DNA of 54,839 nucleotides. Origin: a virus. The notes beneath the pieces were generated by a model that searched no databases, was not told the origin of the DNA, and saw only the letters and a list, made by a program, of their open reading frames with translations. Each line of letters starts with the position of its first letter. Positions within the stretch are counted from its first letter, which is position 1. Both the position numbers and the translations under genes were made by a program. Positions 42,486 through 50,986 of this stretch are shown piece after piece. Where the stretch lies: positions 1 through 54,839 of the IMG/VR virus record IMGVR_UViG_3300009605_000029; one strand, given 5' to 3'.

Positions 42486-42538
42486 CTGATTCTCCCCGCG
42501 AGGACAGGACTCCTAGCCCCGCTCGCAATAGGAGATAC

Positions 42539-42564
42539 GACCACCCACCCGTAGATGGGTGGTC
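42539..42564 (-). promoter_or_regulatory. Perfect 9-bp hairpin in intergenic leader
   Basis: GACCACCCA (42539-42547) pairs with TGGGTGGTC (42556-42564) around an eight-base loop, between two leftward genes. The same leader can also form GCGAG/CTCGC and CTCCTA/TAGGAG pairings closer to the start codon. There is no U-tract on the minus strand, so a terminator is unlikely. RNA stability or translation control is more plausible. Confidence 0.5.
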
Positions 42565-42589
42565 TTATCTCAATTTAACAAATCATCTC

Positions 42590-43111
42590 CTACTGATCGG
42601 AAAATGCAGGTACATCTGCACCTTCCTGATGACCCCAGATAATCCAATTCGTTGAATCCTTAGCCAGAATATTGATTTCAAACAAACCAAAATCCGTAAG
42701 AGTCAATATAGAATTTGAATTACCGTCAGCATACACAGAAACATTATCTGCGTTGGAATCCAAATGAATGATACCACCGATGTAGAAATTGGTATCGGAA
42801 CCCGTATCAAAGGCGACATTTTCAGTCTCTTCTGCCGCACCACCATAAATGAACTTGAACCACACTCCCGCCGTAGGCGACGGAAGAGTGATCGTCCGGT
42901 TTCCACCAATTGCCGGAACAACATTGATCCTACCACCATTAGCAGTGGCGGTCAGGGTATTATTTGCATCATCCAACGTAATGGGAGTAACCTGCAATCC
43001 CGATCCGTCTAGGCTGAATTCCGTTGTGAATGCACCAGTTGTCGAACTTTTCGATACTACATCGAATCCATCTTCGGATCTGACTGCACCCGAAAAAGTT
43101 GTGTTAGCCAT
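42590..43111 (-). CDS. Structural protein, beta-rich, 173 residues
   Basis: It starts M-A-N-T-T-F-S-G-A-V-R-S-E-D-G-F, with R-T-I-T-L-P-S-P-T-A-G and a C-terminal W-I-I-W-G-H-Q-E-G. Such sequences are usual near capsid genes of marine phages and look like trimeric decoration or fibre-base proteins. It follows the major capsid gene after a 167-base structured gap. Confidence 0.6.
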   Translation of the reverse strand: MANTTFSGAVRSEDGFDVVSKSSTTGAFTTEFSLDGSGLQVTPITLDDANNTLTATANGGRINVVPAIGGNRTITLPSPTAGVWFKFIYGGAAEETENVAFDTGSDTNFYIGGIIHLDSNADNVSVYADGNSNSILTLTDFGLFEINILAKDSTNWIIWGHQEGADVPAFSDQ

Positions 43112-43137
43112 GATTTTACCTTTTTACGAAAGGATTC

Positions 43138-43264
43138 GTCCCGAAGTCGTCGTAACGTCTGCTGGGCCAGTCTTCGGGACTATGTGTCCCAGAATAAGAT
43201 AAGGGGCGGAGGCGACCAATCACGAGCCAGCTAGTAGCCACGCGAAAGTATGCGAATCGCCTCC
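43138..43264 (-). promoter_or_regulatory. Competing hairpins between capsid and next gene
   Basis: Three perfect stems occupy this gap. GGAGGCGA (43208-43215) pairs with TCGCCTCC (43257-43264). GTCCCGAAG (43138-43146) pairs with CTTCGGGAC (43172-43180). GGGAC (43176-43180) also pairs with GTCCC (43186-43190). The last two share bases and exclude each other. The first stem, read leftward, is followed by CCCTTATCTTATT, a weak U-rich tail. Attenuation after the very highly expressed capsid gene, or 3'-end protection of its message, is likely. Confidence 0.55.
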
Positions 43265-43278
43265 ACCCTCTATCTATC

Positions 43279-44214
43279 CTACGCTCCGGGTGATCCCCAG
43301 ATCCCTAGCGGATCGGAGACACCAAAGCTGTACCGCTCGCGAGCCTTGTAGCGAACATTTCCGGTATCGAAATCACCGTCCATGCTTGTCTCAAGGGCAA
43401 CACGCTTGAAATGCTTCATCCCGTCTGGAATATCTGTCAGAAGGAACCACGCATCCGTATCAGTTAGATAGTGGTTCACGACCGTACCTCCCGAAATAAC
43501 ATTCATCGAACGCAGAGCGTTGATGTCGTTATCGGCAGTCGCGGGACGAAGCTCAGACTGCATCACCCGTGTCGCCACGAACTGCAAATCGGGCGGGATG
43601 ACGAGCGTCTTCGGACGAGCAGCGATCAATAGACCACGCTCATCCGTCCATTTACCAATCTGGATCACGGCAGCCTCAAGAGAAGTCTCATTGAGGTCAG
43701 CGGCGGTAGCTGGACGGTTAGAGTTCTTACCACCCGAAACGAGTGGGTGACCATCACCACCAGTTACACCATCACTGGATGCCGTAAACAGATTCACACC
43801 GTCACCGCTCTGATAAGCGTTGGTGAACCCGTTGTTAAGCGGGAATACAGCTTTCACCTGTTTGGTGTGAGCCATGGCGCGAGCCAGGGACTTGGTATAG
43901 CGAGCCGACAGTGAGTCGTAAAGATTGTCTTCCATGGCCTCTTCCGTAATGGCAAAACCCATGGCGACTGTTTCGTGGTTGTACCGCGCCACGAACGACT
44001 CTTGTGCGGCGTCATACGAAATCGCATCACCCTCATCCTTCACGGGTGCCGCGTCGAAGCCCGAAAGCTTCACTTCTTCCTCAAAAGAACGATCCGAGCT
44101 TTCCGTCTCATAGATTTCGGTATGCTCGTCATCATAACGTGCATACTCCATTCCAAAGAGCGCGTTCAGCCCAGGAAGCAATTCTTTGAGAAGTTGTGCG
44201 CGTGAAATAGCCAT
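43279..44214 (-). CDS. Major capsid protein (HK97-fold, Mu gpT-like)
   Basis: This 311-residue protein starts M-A-I-S-R-A-Q-L-L-K-E-L-L-P-G-L. Features I associate with gpT-like HK97-fold capsid proteins are F-A-I-T-E-E-A-M-E-D-N-L-Y, A-R-A-M-A-H-T-K-Q and P-K-T-L-V-I-P-P-D-L-Q-F, ending in a Y-S-F-G-V-S-D-P body. No prohead protease gene is seen and the length has little room for a delta domain. A separate scaffold gene lies two genes upstream in the operon. It assembles the icosahedral shell. Good AGGAGAAC ribosome-binding site. Confidence 0.88.
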   Translation of the reverse strand: MAISRAQLLKELLPGLNALFGMEYARYDDEHTEIYETESSDRSFEEEVKLSGFDAAPVKDEGDAISYDAAQESFVARYNHETVAMGFAITEEAMEDNLYDSLSARYTKSLARAMAHTKQVKAVFPLNNGFTNAYQSGDGVNLFTASSDGVTGGDGHPLVSGGKNSNRPATAADLNETSLEAAVIQIGKWTDERGLLIAARPKTLVIPPDLQFVATRVMQSELRPATADNDINALRSMNVISGGTVVNHYLTDTDAWFLLTDIPDGMKHFKRVALETSMDGDFDTGNVRYKARERYSFGVSDPLGIWGSPGA

Positions 44215-44226
44215 TGGTCAGTTCTC

Positions 44227-44844
44227 CTATACGCCAGTGGCGTTAAGATAGGAATGATTAGAAGCTGACCCGCTAGAAGCAGCGTTAAACTTCACGATCA
44301 CATCTGGATATGCATCACTTGCCGTAGTGCCTTTCGGTGGCAAGCTAGTTGGGCCATCGACAAAATCAATAATACGAAGAGGCAGCGTATTCGTTGTAGC
44401 AGGGGTGCTGCCATCAAGCGCGTTCTTGGACTTACCGAAAGTAGTATTGCCAGCCGTGACAACCACGGACGCATTAAGACCGCGATCCGTAGTGTTTAGT
44501 GCTTCGTCAGACTGCATTTGAAATACTACAAAAGGATCGTCCAGCACATACGCCATCGCATCAGTGGCCGCATTAGATGCAGGCCAATAATTTGAAAATG
44601 TCTTCTGGTTGGTCGTAGGATCCGTATACGAGCAACCCAAGAAAATCCCGACTGCGGTCAGGGCGGTAGTACCAGTATCCTTCGCAATGGTACCATCAGC
44701 CGCGACCTTCACGAAATCACCATTTGAAATCTGAGTACCATAGGTGGTGATAATCGGAAGATTTCTAGTTTTGCTTGTAAACGAACCAGAGGAACTTAGA
44801 GTTCCAATCGGCCTGGCCCCGTACGGTGTTGCCGTAGTAGCCAT
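44227..44844 (-). CDS. Head decoration protein
   Basis: This 205-residue product starts A-T-T-A-T-P-Y-G-A-R-P-I-G, an opening I know from phage head decoration proteins. It has G-D-F-V-K-V-A-A-D-G-T and a C-terminal beta part. It lies directly upstream of the capsid gene in the operon (12 bases), as stabilising decoration proteins often do. Confidence 0.75.
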   Translation of the reverse strand: MATTATPYGARPIGTLSSSGSFTSKTRNLPIITTYGTQISNGDFVKVAADGTIAKDTGTTALTAVGIFLGCSYTDPTTNQKTFSNYWPASNAATDAMAYVLDDPFVVFQMQSDEALNTTDRGLNASVVVTAGNTTFGKSKNALDGSTPATTNTLPLRIIDFVDGPTSLPPKGTTASDAYPDVIVKFNAASSGSASNHSYLNATGV

Positions 44845-44877
44845 GATATTCCTTCCTACATTACTGGTGAGGTGACC

Positions 44878-45348
44878 CTAGCCCTTACTACTACCAAAGG
44901 TCACACGAGTTTTTCGATCAGGCGGGAGAACGGGCATTCGAGGATCGCTTTCCCGCATATAACTATTATCGACGGCTTGCATCTGTGAGGCAGCGTGTTG
45001 CTCGTAATACTCACGCCTCTTGCCCACGCTTTCCTCAGATTGTTTGCAGAGCAATAGCCCACCAAGTTCGATTCCCCCTCTCTCTCCCCATTCCGATTTA
45101 TGATCGCTCATAATCTGGAGTTCTGGATGATCTTCAGCTTTGACGGGCTCCCATCCTTCACGAAATTTCTTGGAAACATTCGTGTTGTCAGGGCTGCCAA
45201 CCATAGATGTTCGTATCCACCTGAAGACCCAACCATCTTGGGGATCGGGATCCGGAAGAACCGATGCAGGTTCCCATGAAATATTGCGAGCCTCGTTTTC
45301 ACGAGTCTCTGTCTTCCTGGGCTTCCTGGGAGCGCGTTGTTCAGCCAT
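44878..45348 (-). CDS. Conserved capsid-cluster protein
   Basis: This 156-residue product has a basic, Pro-rich N-terminus (R-A-P-R-K-P-R-K-T), a Trp-rich folded centre (D-G-W-V-F-R-W-I-R) and a C-terminus with M-P-V-L-P-P-D-R-K-T. It overlaps the scaffold gene by one base (TAATG). The type is common in marine phages between scaffold and decoration genes. Function unknown, possibly a minor capsid component. Confidence 0.6.
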   Translation of the reverse strand: MAEQRAPRKPRKTETRENEARNISWEPASVLPDPDPQDGWVFRWIRTSMVGSPDNTNVSKKFREGWEPVKAEDHPELQIMSDHKSEWGERGGIELGGLLLCKQSEESVGKRREYYEQHAASQMQAVDNSYMRESDPRMPVLPPDRKTRVTFGSSKG

Positions 45349-46355
45349 TAGGCCATCTCCTTCAATAGCTGTGCCGCATACTGCTGTGGCGTTATGCCCA
45401 GGCGTTCCGCGAGTTTAACCTGGGTGTGCGTTAGCGTAACTTTGTGCGATGGTGCACCATTGTTTCTAGATGCTGGTGCAACCACGGGATTCGCCTTGCG
45501 GCGAGATGCGGTATCAACGACGACGGCGTTATTTGGTTGCGTCAGGTCGCTACCGAAGTGCGTAGGAAAAACTTCTTTCATACGATTATCTATCAATTTA
45601 TAATACTCATCAGTATCTGGGTCAACACCATCTTCTCCTACTAATTTCTCATGTACACCATACGCAAAGCTTGTCATTTCTCTGTCCTGACCGAACCATG
45701 GATTCGATTCCTGCCAAGACACAGCCCTGGCATCAGGCTCAGGGATTGGCTCCGGTACATATTGCTGAGAAGCCTGATCTGCCAACGCTTGATCCTGGGC
45801 AAGCACGTTACGCTTCCAATTATCAATAATTTTCTGCGAAACGGACGGTGCATAGGCTTGAGCAAGCTGCGCGTTGGTCAAATCCTTCTGCGTTTTCGCG
45901 ATTTCTCCTGCATCTCCGGATTCATGCGCTTGTTTGAAGGCTTCTTCAGCAACAGTGAGCGCAGCAGTAGCACGGTGCTTGGCCTGATCCGTTAAAGCTT
46001 TCTGAGAATCCTGAACAAGCTGTACAAGGCGCTGATTTTCGGTTTGTAGCCCCTGCGTGTAGCTAATAGCTTCGTTTGCAAGCTTATCAGAAGCTTCTTT
46101 CGCCCTGCGCTCCTCATGATACTCCCATTTCAGCTTTTTAATGCGTTTTTGGGCACGATTTCCTAGTTGTCCAAGCTCTTCGTCGGTTGCAGTGCCATCA
46201 TCTTGCGATGTTTCGACCGCAGAAGCCCTTTGATCCTCTTCCGGGCGGTCATCTACGACCTCAACGTCCAATTCTTTCGATTCAGGGGTATCAATGGTAG
46301 TTCTGACGCCTAAAAACTTATCTTCTTCGCTCATCCTACTAATTTCGTCAGCCAT
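45348..46355 (-). CDS. Scaffolding protein
   Basis: This 335-residue product is acidic at the N-terminus (Glu/Asp-rich to about 60), then a long coiled coil (about 65-160, with R-A-K-E-A-S-D-K-L and E-N-Q-R-L-V-Q-L-V), then helical segments with D-E-Y-Y-K-L-I-D. It ends in a basic helix Q-V-K-L-A-E-R-L-G that could bind the capsid shell. The order portal, co-chaperonin, scaffold, capsid supports the call. A one-base TAATG junction on each side. Confidence 0.78.
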   Translation of the reverse strand: MADEISRMSEEDKFLGVRTTIDTPESKELDVEVVDDRPEEDQRASAVETSQDDGTATDEELGQLGNRAQKRIKKLKWEYHEERRAKEASDKLANEAISYTQGLQTENQRLVQLVQDSQKALTDQAKHRATAALTVAEEAFKQAHESGDAGEIAKTQKDLTNAQLAQAYAPSVSQKIIDNWKRNVLAQDQALADQASQQYVPEPIPEPDARAVSWQESNPWFGQDREMTSFAYGVHEKLVGEDGVDPDTDEYYKLIDNRMKEVFPTHFGSDLTQPNNAVVVDTASRRKANPVVAPASRNNGAPSHKVTLTHTQVKLAERLGITPQQYAAQLLKEMA

Positions 46356-46771
46356 TATGCTCTTTCCACTCCTCTGGGATCGTCTACGACCGCTTCGACA
46401 GTATCATCATTGATTAAACGGAATTCTTTGCCATGAATTTTGATTCTGGTGCCGCTAAATGCTCGAAAAATGACCCAATCTCCTACCTGACAATACGGTC
46501 CACTAGGAAATCGGGCATAATTTGCGTAAGCATCCGGCCCTACACTCATAACCCAGCCCACAACGGTCGCAATGGACTCTTCATGCCGCGAATCCTCTGA
46601 TCTTATGATGCCCCCATCGGTCATTTCACCAATTTCGGGCAGTGCGATCAGCAATTTGTAGCCCTTAGGCTCCGGCAACTGAGATGCGAAATTGAGTTCT
46701 TCTGTCTTTTCTTCAATTTCGGGTGCGACATCCTTATCCATTGCAAGTTCTGCAAGATTAATGTCGGTCAT
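46355..46771 (-). CDS. GroES-like co-chaperonin
   Basis: This 138-residue protein has a 30-residue acidic N-terminal extension and then a Cpn10 barrel: P-E-P-K-G-Y-K-L-L-I-A-L-P, a mobile-loop-like G-G-I-I-R-S-E-D-S-R-H, G-W-V-M-S-V-G-P-D-A, V-G-D-W-V-I-F and the end strand R-L-I-N-D-D-T-V-E-A-V-V. T4 gp31 and related phage GroES proteins cap host GroEL to fold the large capsid protein. Placement next to scaffold and capsid fits. The I-I-R triplet in the loop resembles the GroEL-binding I-V/I-L type. Confidence 0.85.
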   Translation of the reverse strand: MTDINLAELAMDKDVAPEIEEKTEELNFASQLPEPKGYKLLIALPEIGEMTDGGIIRSEDSRHEESIATVVGWVMSVGPDAYANYARFPSGPYCQVGDWVIFRAFSGTRIKIHGKEFRLINDDTVEAVVDDPRGVERA

Positions 46772-46938
46772 TTCTTACTTTTCCTTCCCTTAGCTGAAAA
46801 TTTTGCCATTTTCTTCTTACCATACTTCTTACGACCTATCGTCGCAGCAACCGCAGCCGGATTCTTGACTTTACCCTTTAGACTTTTTTTTAATTTAGCA
46901 AATCTGCCACCACCACCCGGCTTCATAGATTTCGCCAT
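46768..46938 (-). CDS. Small very basic protein, 56 residues
   Basis: It starts at ATG 46938 and overlaps the co-chaperonin start by ATGA. The protein begins M-A-K-S-M-K-P-G-G-G-G-R-F-A-K-L-K-K. It is about one-third Lys/Arg throughout, with N-P-A-A-V-A-A-T-I-G-R-K-K-Y-G in the centre. I recall this N-P-x-A-x-A-A-x-I-G-R-K-K-(Y/F)-G core from small phage proteins near portals. It may bind DNA or RNA, or neutralise packaged DNA charge. Confidence 0.6.
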   Translation of the reverse strand: MAKSMKPGGGGRFAKLKKSLKGKVKNPAAVAATIGRKKYGKKKMAKFSAKGRKSKK

Positions 46939-46940
46939 CG

Positions 46941-47129
46941 TCAAGACTCCCTGAGCTTTGTCTCTATATCAATAACCTCGCGTTCTGCCCATGCCAAGCC
47001 TTCGATGATACCACATACTTTACGATACTCTTCCATATCTTTTGCAGAACCAATTGCCAGATGATCGGCGAGATCGTCTATCTGAACTCTAATTTTCTTT
47101 TTAAGTAAAGACAGGACGGACTCAGCCAC
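46941..47129 (-). CDS. Small helical protein after portal, 62 residues
   Basis: It overlaps the portal stop by eight bases. Charged helices (S-L-L-K-K-K-I-R-V-Q and C-G-I-I-E-G-L-A-W-A-E-R-E) dominate. Similar short proteins of about this size, ending E-R-E-x-x-D-x-E, follow portals in other phages. Unknown function. Confidence 0.6.
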   Translation of the reverse strand: MAESVLSLLKKKIRVQIDDLADHLAIGSAKDMEEYRKVCGIIEGLAWAEREVIDIETKLRES

Positions 47130-49647
47130 CCTTCTTCTCCTTACTCTTTATGCGATCCTCGTCCGAATCCTTACCTAAATCGCGACCAAGCTTAAATCCT
47201 TCCAACTGCGTCTCTATATCTATTTTTTGTTGATCAGACTGAGTTTTTGCGATCAACTCCTGTTCGTCAAGTGCCAACTCGGCAGCATCCGTGCGCTCCT
47301 TGCTCTCCAGCTTCTGGCGCTCCAACTCAAGTTCCGCCGCATCCTGCTGCTGGCTGGCCGCGAGCTTCTGTTCCTCAAGCTGCTGCTTGGCAACATCTGC
47401 CTGTTGCTTCCTCTGTGCCTCTTGTTCCTGAATGGCGAGTTCGCGTTCGCGCTGTTGAACGATTGGATCCTGCTGCTGTTGAGCCTGCTGCTCCGCCTGA
47501 GCCTTCTGCTGTTTCTTGCCCAGCATCTGATCGGCAGCATCGGCTACCAGAACACTCAACCTTCTCTCCACATTTTCCGGCAGCTTCTCATTGGCTGGCG
47601 GTAGCGGAACACCGAGTTCCTCTTCGATCTGTCTACGGAAAATAAATGCCAGATGTTCGCGAATATGGGCGTCCATGGCACCACTGACTGCCTGACCGTT
47701 CGGGCTGTTCTGTACTTGTTGGGCAACATCAGGATCATTCTTAATCGCCATATGAACACGCATATGCGCGTCGTGATCCTGATATTCGAACGCCTTAACA
47801 GGACTGAGGATAAGGATATCCTGATTCTCGCTGACAGGATCCTTCGGAAGCACATCGTCCTTATCTGGAACGACTTTATCAGCATTAGGAATGCCGATAA
47901 GCTCCATCATCTGCCTGTGCAGCAGTGGCATATCATATAGATCGGGAGACTGGGCTGCCAATTGCAACGCAGCCTGATACTGCATGATTCGTTGTGCCAT
48001 GCTCGACGCATTGGGATCCGACACGGGAACAACGTCAATGCGATCATCAAAATCTTCTACCTTGATATCCTCTCCCTCATCCGTCTCATACGGATACGCC
48101 GGATCCGTATAATCACGAACAATAGTGGCCAGAATTTTATATTCTTGCCTGAGGCTCGCGTGGATACGCGCCTGGATTGCGGACTGCACCTTCATCGCCC
48201 GCTCCATAATCGCAAGAGTCGTCCCCACGGGAGCCTCTTGATTCATATCCGCTACCTTAAGATCCGCCATTGACGCAAAGCGTCGGCCTTCTTCCACGAT
48301 GTTACCCAACAACTGATAAAGAACCCCAGAAGGTTCCTTATAAGGAAGGAAGGTGATGTTATCCCTGATAACACCACCAGGGACATCAACGTCCCTGAAT
48401 TCCCCCGGCATGATCGGCGTGTCGTCGCCCTTGATCCTGAGCCCACGAGTCTTGAGCCCTCCAGGCAGATTGGAGAGGGTTCCCGCATCAACAAGCTGAC
48501 GCAGCAAACTCGTCGCTGACTTTGCGAGCCCTCCGATCATATGGATCAAACCGAGATTATAAAATCCTATCCCAGGCACGTATCCATAATGTACAAAGTG
48601 CTGTTTCTTGGTCTTATGGGGATCATCCTCGGACCAATTCCTATAGATCGACAGAATAGTGTGATTGCCCTTGTCGATTGTAACTACATAAGGAAGCGCA
48701 ATTCCGTCGGGACTTTCAAATCCAGGCAAATCCAGATCAACGTGCATCTCCAAAAGCTGATGCCGCTCGTCCTTATCCCACGACGGCCTCACGCCTCCGA
48801 TTTCTATGTACTTATCGGTAATTGCGTTGGTTTCAACGTTGGATGGCGTTAGTTCGACATCGCGATAAAACTTGCTGACCTGAAGCTTTTTTATCTGATT
48901 CGTACTGCGATTCATCACATGGGTGTAACGCTCCGCCTGCTCCAGATCGGCCTCATTGAAAGCAACCACGAAATCCTCAGCAGGCACAAACATAGAGGTG
49001 GGTCTGCCGAGCGACGGATCAAAATAGATCTTGCGGAACGCCGAACCCGCAAGCGGAAGGCTGAACAGTAGCTTCTCGGTTTCGGAACGATACTCCGTCA
49101 TAACCTCCAAAAGCTGATAATTCAGATACTGCTGAACCCTCTTGGCCTGCTTATCCCTTTCGGGACTGAACTTACCCCAAATCTGGGTCTTAACCGGACC
49201 CTGTGCGGGAATAATCTCCTGGATAGTCTGGCTCTGGAATCGAACCACCGCCTCAGACAGCATGGGGTGAAACACCCCACACGCTCCAGCCCATGGTGTC
49301 GTGCGATCTTCGATTTCCAATCCCAGATAATCCAATCCCTCTTCGTACGTCTGTTCCCAGTTACCTCTACTGCTCTTATCGGAATCAAACTTGGAAACGA
49401 GATCCAGAGCAATCGAATTCAATTCCCCATCTTCGATATGTTCCGCAAGATTCGACTCAAACGACGAACTGTCCCCGTTTACAGAAAGCCCCGCCGGATC
49501 GAAATCAATGAGCATCCCGCCGTCTTCCATCTCCGTGAGCGAGGGCTCATCCAGAGATACATCCTTTTCAACTGCCGTGAATCCCTGTGGACCTATCTCA
49601 AAATCATCCTGATTAAAAATAGGATCCATTGGCTTATCTATCGGCAT
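47122..49647 (-). CDS. Portal protein (P22-like)
   Basis: This 841-residue product is larger than typical portals, of the P22 gp1 class. After an acidic N-terminus (about 1-95) come W-E-Q-T-Y-E-E-G-L-D-Y-L-G, the W-A-G-A-C-G-V-F-H-P-M-L segment and A-E-D-F-V-V-A-F-N-E-A-D-L, typical of portals. The C-terminal 110 residues are Gln/Glu/Lys-rich coiled coil, as in barrel-forming portals. The dodecameric ring would sit at the capsid vertex, passing DNA from TerL. Its neighbours downstream are the co-chaperonin and scaffold. Confidence 0.88.
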   Translation of the reverse strand: MPIDKPMDPIFNQDDFEIGPQGFTAVEKDVSLDEPSLTEMEDGGMLIDFDPAGLSVNGDSSSFESNLAEHIEDGELNSIALDLVSKFDSDKSSRGNWEQTYEEGLDYLGLEIEDRTTPWAGACGVFHPMLSEAVVRFQSQTIQEIIPAQGPVKTQIWGKFSPERDKQAKRVQQYLNYQLLEVMTEYRSETEKLLFSLPLAGSAFRKIYFDPSLGRPTSMFVPAEDFVVAFNEADLEQAERYTHVMNRSTNQIKKLQVSKFYRDVELTPSNVETNAITDKYIEIGGVRPSWDKDERHQLLEMHVDLDLPGFESPDGIALPYVVTIDKGNHTILSIYRNWSEDDPHKTKKQHFVHYGYVPGIGFYNLGLIHMIGGLAKSATSLLRQLVDAGTLSNLPGGLKTRGLRIKGDDTPIMPGEFRDVDVPGGVIRDNITFLPYKEPSGVLYQLLGNIVEEGRRFASMADLKVADMNQEAPVGTTLAIMERAMKVQSAIQARIHASLRQEYKILATIVRDYTDPAYPYETDEGEDIKVEDFDDRIDVVPVSDPNASSMAQRIMQYQAALQLAAQSPDLYDMPLLHRQMMELIGIPNADKVVPDKDDVLPKDPVSENQDILILSPVKAFEYQDHDAHMRVHMAIKNDPDVAQQVQNSPNGQAVSGAMDAHIREHLAFIFRRQIEEELGVPLPPANEKLPENVERRLSVLVADAADQMLGKKQQKAQAEQQAQQQQDPIVQQRERELAIQEQEAQRKQQADVAKQQLEEQKLAASQQQDAAELELERQKLESKERTDAAELALDEQELIAKTQSDQQKIDIETQLEGFKLGRDLGKDSDEDRIKSKEKKGG

Positions 49648-49668
49648 TTGCTAACTCCTAATTCGCAA

Positions 49669-50292
49669 TCAAAGAATCTTGCCAAGATCATCTGCAACCT
49701 TGTGAAGGGTGGCAACACTATGCGTGATCACTGGTGGTGCCTTATCTGCAATACCCAGCGTCAATCCCTGAGTCAAACCCTTGGCGAACGCCTTGTCATC
49801 CGCTGTTGGCTTGCCTAGATCCTCGACGGTCTTCGGGTTGATGACCAGATTGGTACCAAACGCCACATGGGGGATAACGCCGCAGGTAGAGAACTTAACA
49901 TGGATATTGCCATCCTTGTCATACCAAACACCTGCGTCCACGCTCGCTCCTTCACCCGGCCCACCTTCCGGCCCAGCCCAGACCGTAGCTTGATTGCCGT
50001 CCGGGTTCACGTAATGCCATTTCATCACATCCGCTACGGTAACACCGATATGGGCGCTGACCTTGACCTCGAAACCCCTGCCGTCATGTGAATCCACAGA
50101 AGCAGATACGCCCTGCTCCTCGTTCACCGTTTCCACATCACAGATATGGTCGAAGTTCCACTTATCAGTGCGCGACCATTTATCTCCTATTTCCTTCTTG
50201 AAATAGAAGTTGCCGCTCTTATCCGCATAGAACACGTCCGCGTCGGAACTATTGCTGACGTAATAACCCGAAGGAACTTCTTGATCTACCAC
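49669..50292 (-). CDS. Hypothetical Asp/Gly-rich protein, 207 residues
   Basis: It starts at GTG 50292, with AGGAGA five bases before it. The product is beta-rich (Y-Y-V-S-N, F-Y-F-K-K-E-I-G-D-K-W, V-W-Y-D-K-D-G-N-I-H-V) with Y/W-D-K-D/S-G-N turns resembling calcium-binding or choline-repeat loops. A G-L-T-Q-G-L-T-L-G-I region is near the end. Between terminase and portal. No known family. Confidence 0.5.
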   Translation of the reverse strand: MVDQEVPSGYYVSNSSDADVFYADKSGNFYFKKEIGDKWSRTDKWNFDHICDVETVNEEQGVSASVDSHDGRGFEVKVSAHIGVTVADVMKWHYVNPDGNQATVWAGPEGGPGEGASVDAGVWYDKDGNIHVKFSTCGVIPHVAFGTNLVINPKTVEDLGKPTADDKAFAKGLTQGLTLGIADKAPPVITHSVATLHKVADDLGKIL

Positions 50293-50304
50293 ATTGCTCT
50301 CCTT

Positions 50305-50655
50305 CTATACGACATCGTTTTTTTCTACGACCCGATATCTACTGTCGATATCCTCGTCATACCACCTCACCAGAAACCCAGGCGTCTTGTCGCCATACCA
50401 AGCGCCAAGCTGGTTATGTTCATAGTATTCTAGTGCACCTTCGTAGTCGTCACAGCCTTCATCCATCAGTTTCTGGATGACTTTCCGCTTGTCATATAAC
50501 ACGATTGGTTCCATGCCGAACCGTTCCAACACACCGATCACGCAATCGTCAAAACCGTCCATGGTCAGTGCGCTCTCGACACCAAGCTCCAGCAACCGTT
50601 CTGCCAGCGTAACGCGGCTATCAGCGAACCCGGTAGCATCGGAAATAGCAACCAT
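50305..50655 (-). CDS. Conserved phage protein between terminase and portal
   Basis: This 116-residue product starts M-V-A-I-S-D-A-T-G-F-A-D-S-R. It has C-V-I-G-V-L-E-R-F-G-M-E-P-I-V-L-Y-D and an acidic helix D-Y-E-G-A-L-E-Y-Y-E-H-N. I recall it from marine phages beside terminase genes. No biochemical role known. Confidence 0.6.
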   Translation of the reverse strand: MVAISDATGFADSRVTLAERLLELGVESALTMDGFDDCVIGVLERFGMEPIVLYDKRKVIQKLMDEGCDDYEGALEYYEHNQLGAWYGDKTPGFLVRWYDEDIDSRYRVVEKNDVV

Positions 50656-50721
50656 TAGTAGGATTCCCTCATAATAATCTCCGATGAATAAATCCCAGAA
50701 AAAATCTATCTAGGGGCACCT

Positions 50722-50793
50722 TCTCGCGATAGCGAGAGCGTTCTTTGGTCATTTAAGACGGCCCATAGTTGTTCGCGGGTCTATCAGGCCGTC
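50722..50793 (-). promoter_or_regulatory. Two hairpins in a 140-base gap
   Basis: TCTCGC/GCGAGA with loop GATA lies at 50722-50737. GACGGCC (50757-50763) pairs with GGCCGTC (50787-50793), directly after the stop of the leftward gene at 50797. Read leftward, the second stem is followed by TTAAATG only, so it is at best a weak terminator. The gap has no supported gene. Confidence 0.4.
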
Positions 50794-50796
50794 CCC

Positions 50797-50958
50797 CTAG
50801 ACTAGAAATACAATCTCGGCCTTCGTATCGCCCTCTTTATCGTGCCAGTAGCCGCTCGGCTCGTCGGGATCTCCGGAACTCATCGTAGAATCGAAACCCT
50901 TACCGCTCTTCAAAATAGGATTGCCAGTGAAGAAGTGGGCGATCTCGCCCTCGGTCAT
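50797..50958 (-). CDS. Small acidic protein, 53 residues
   Basis: I use ATG 50958 (M-T-E-G-E-I-A-H-F-F-T-G-N). Longer readings would run into the terminase gene. The product is a short, polar peptide with S-G-Y-W-H-D-K-E-G-D near the end, a W-H-D-K-x-G-D turn like those in the 207-residue protein two genes on. Unknown function. Confidence 0.45.
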   Translation of the reverse strand: MTEGEIAHFFTGNPILKSGKGFDSTMSSGDPDEPSGYWHDKEGDTKAEIVFLV

Positions 50959-50986
50959 AATGATTTCCGGAAAGAAACGATATGAA

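Noticed and set aside
42539-42564. Intrinsic terminator for the late operon
   Set aside because: No U-tract follows the stem on the leftward transcript.
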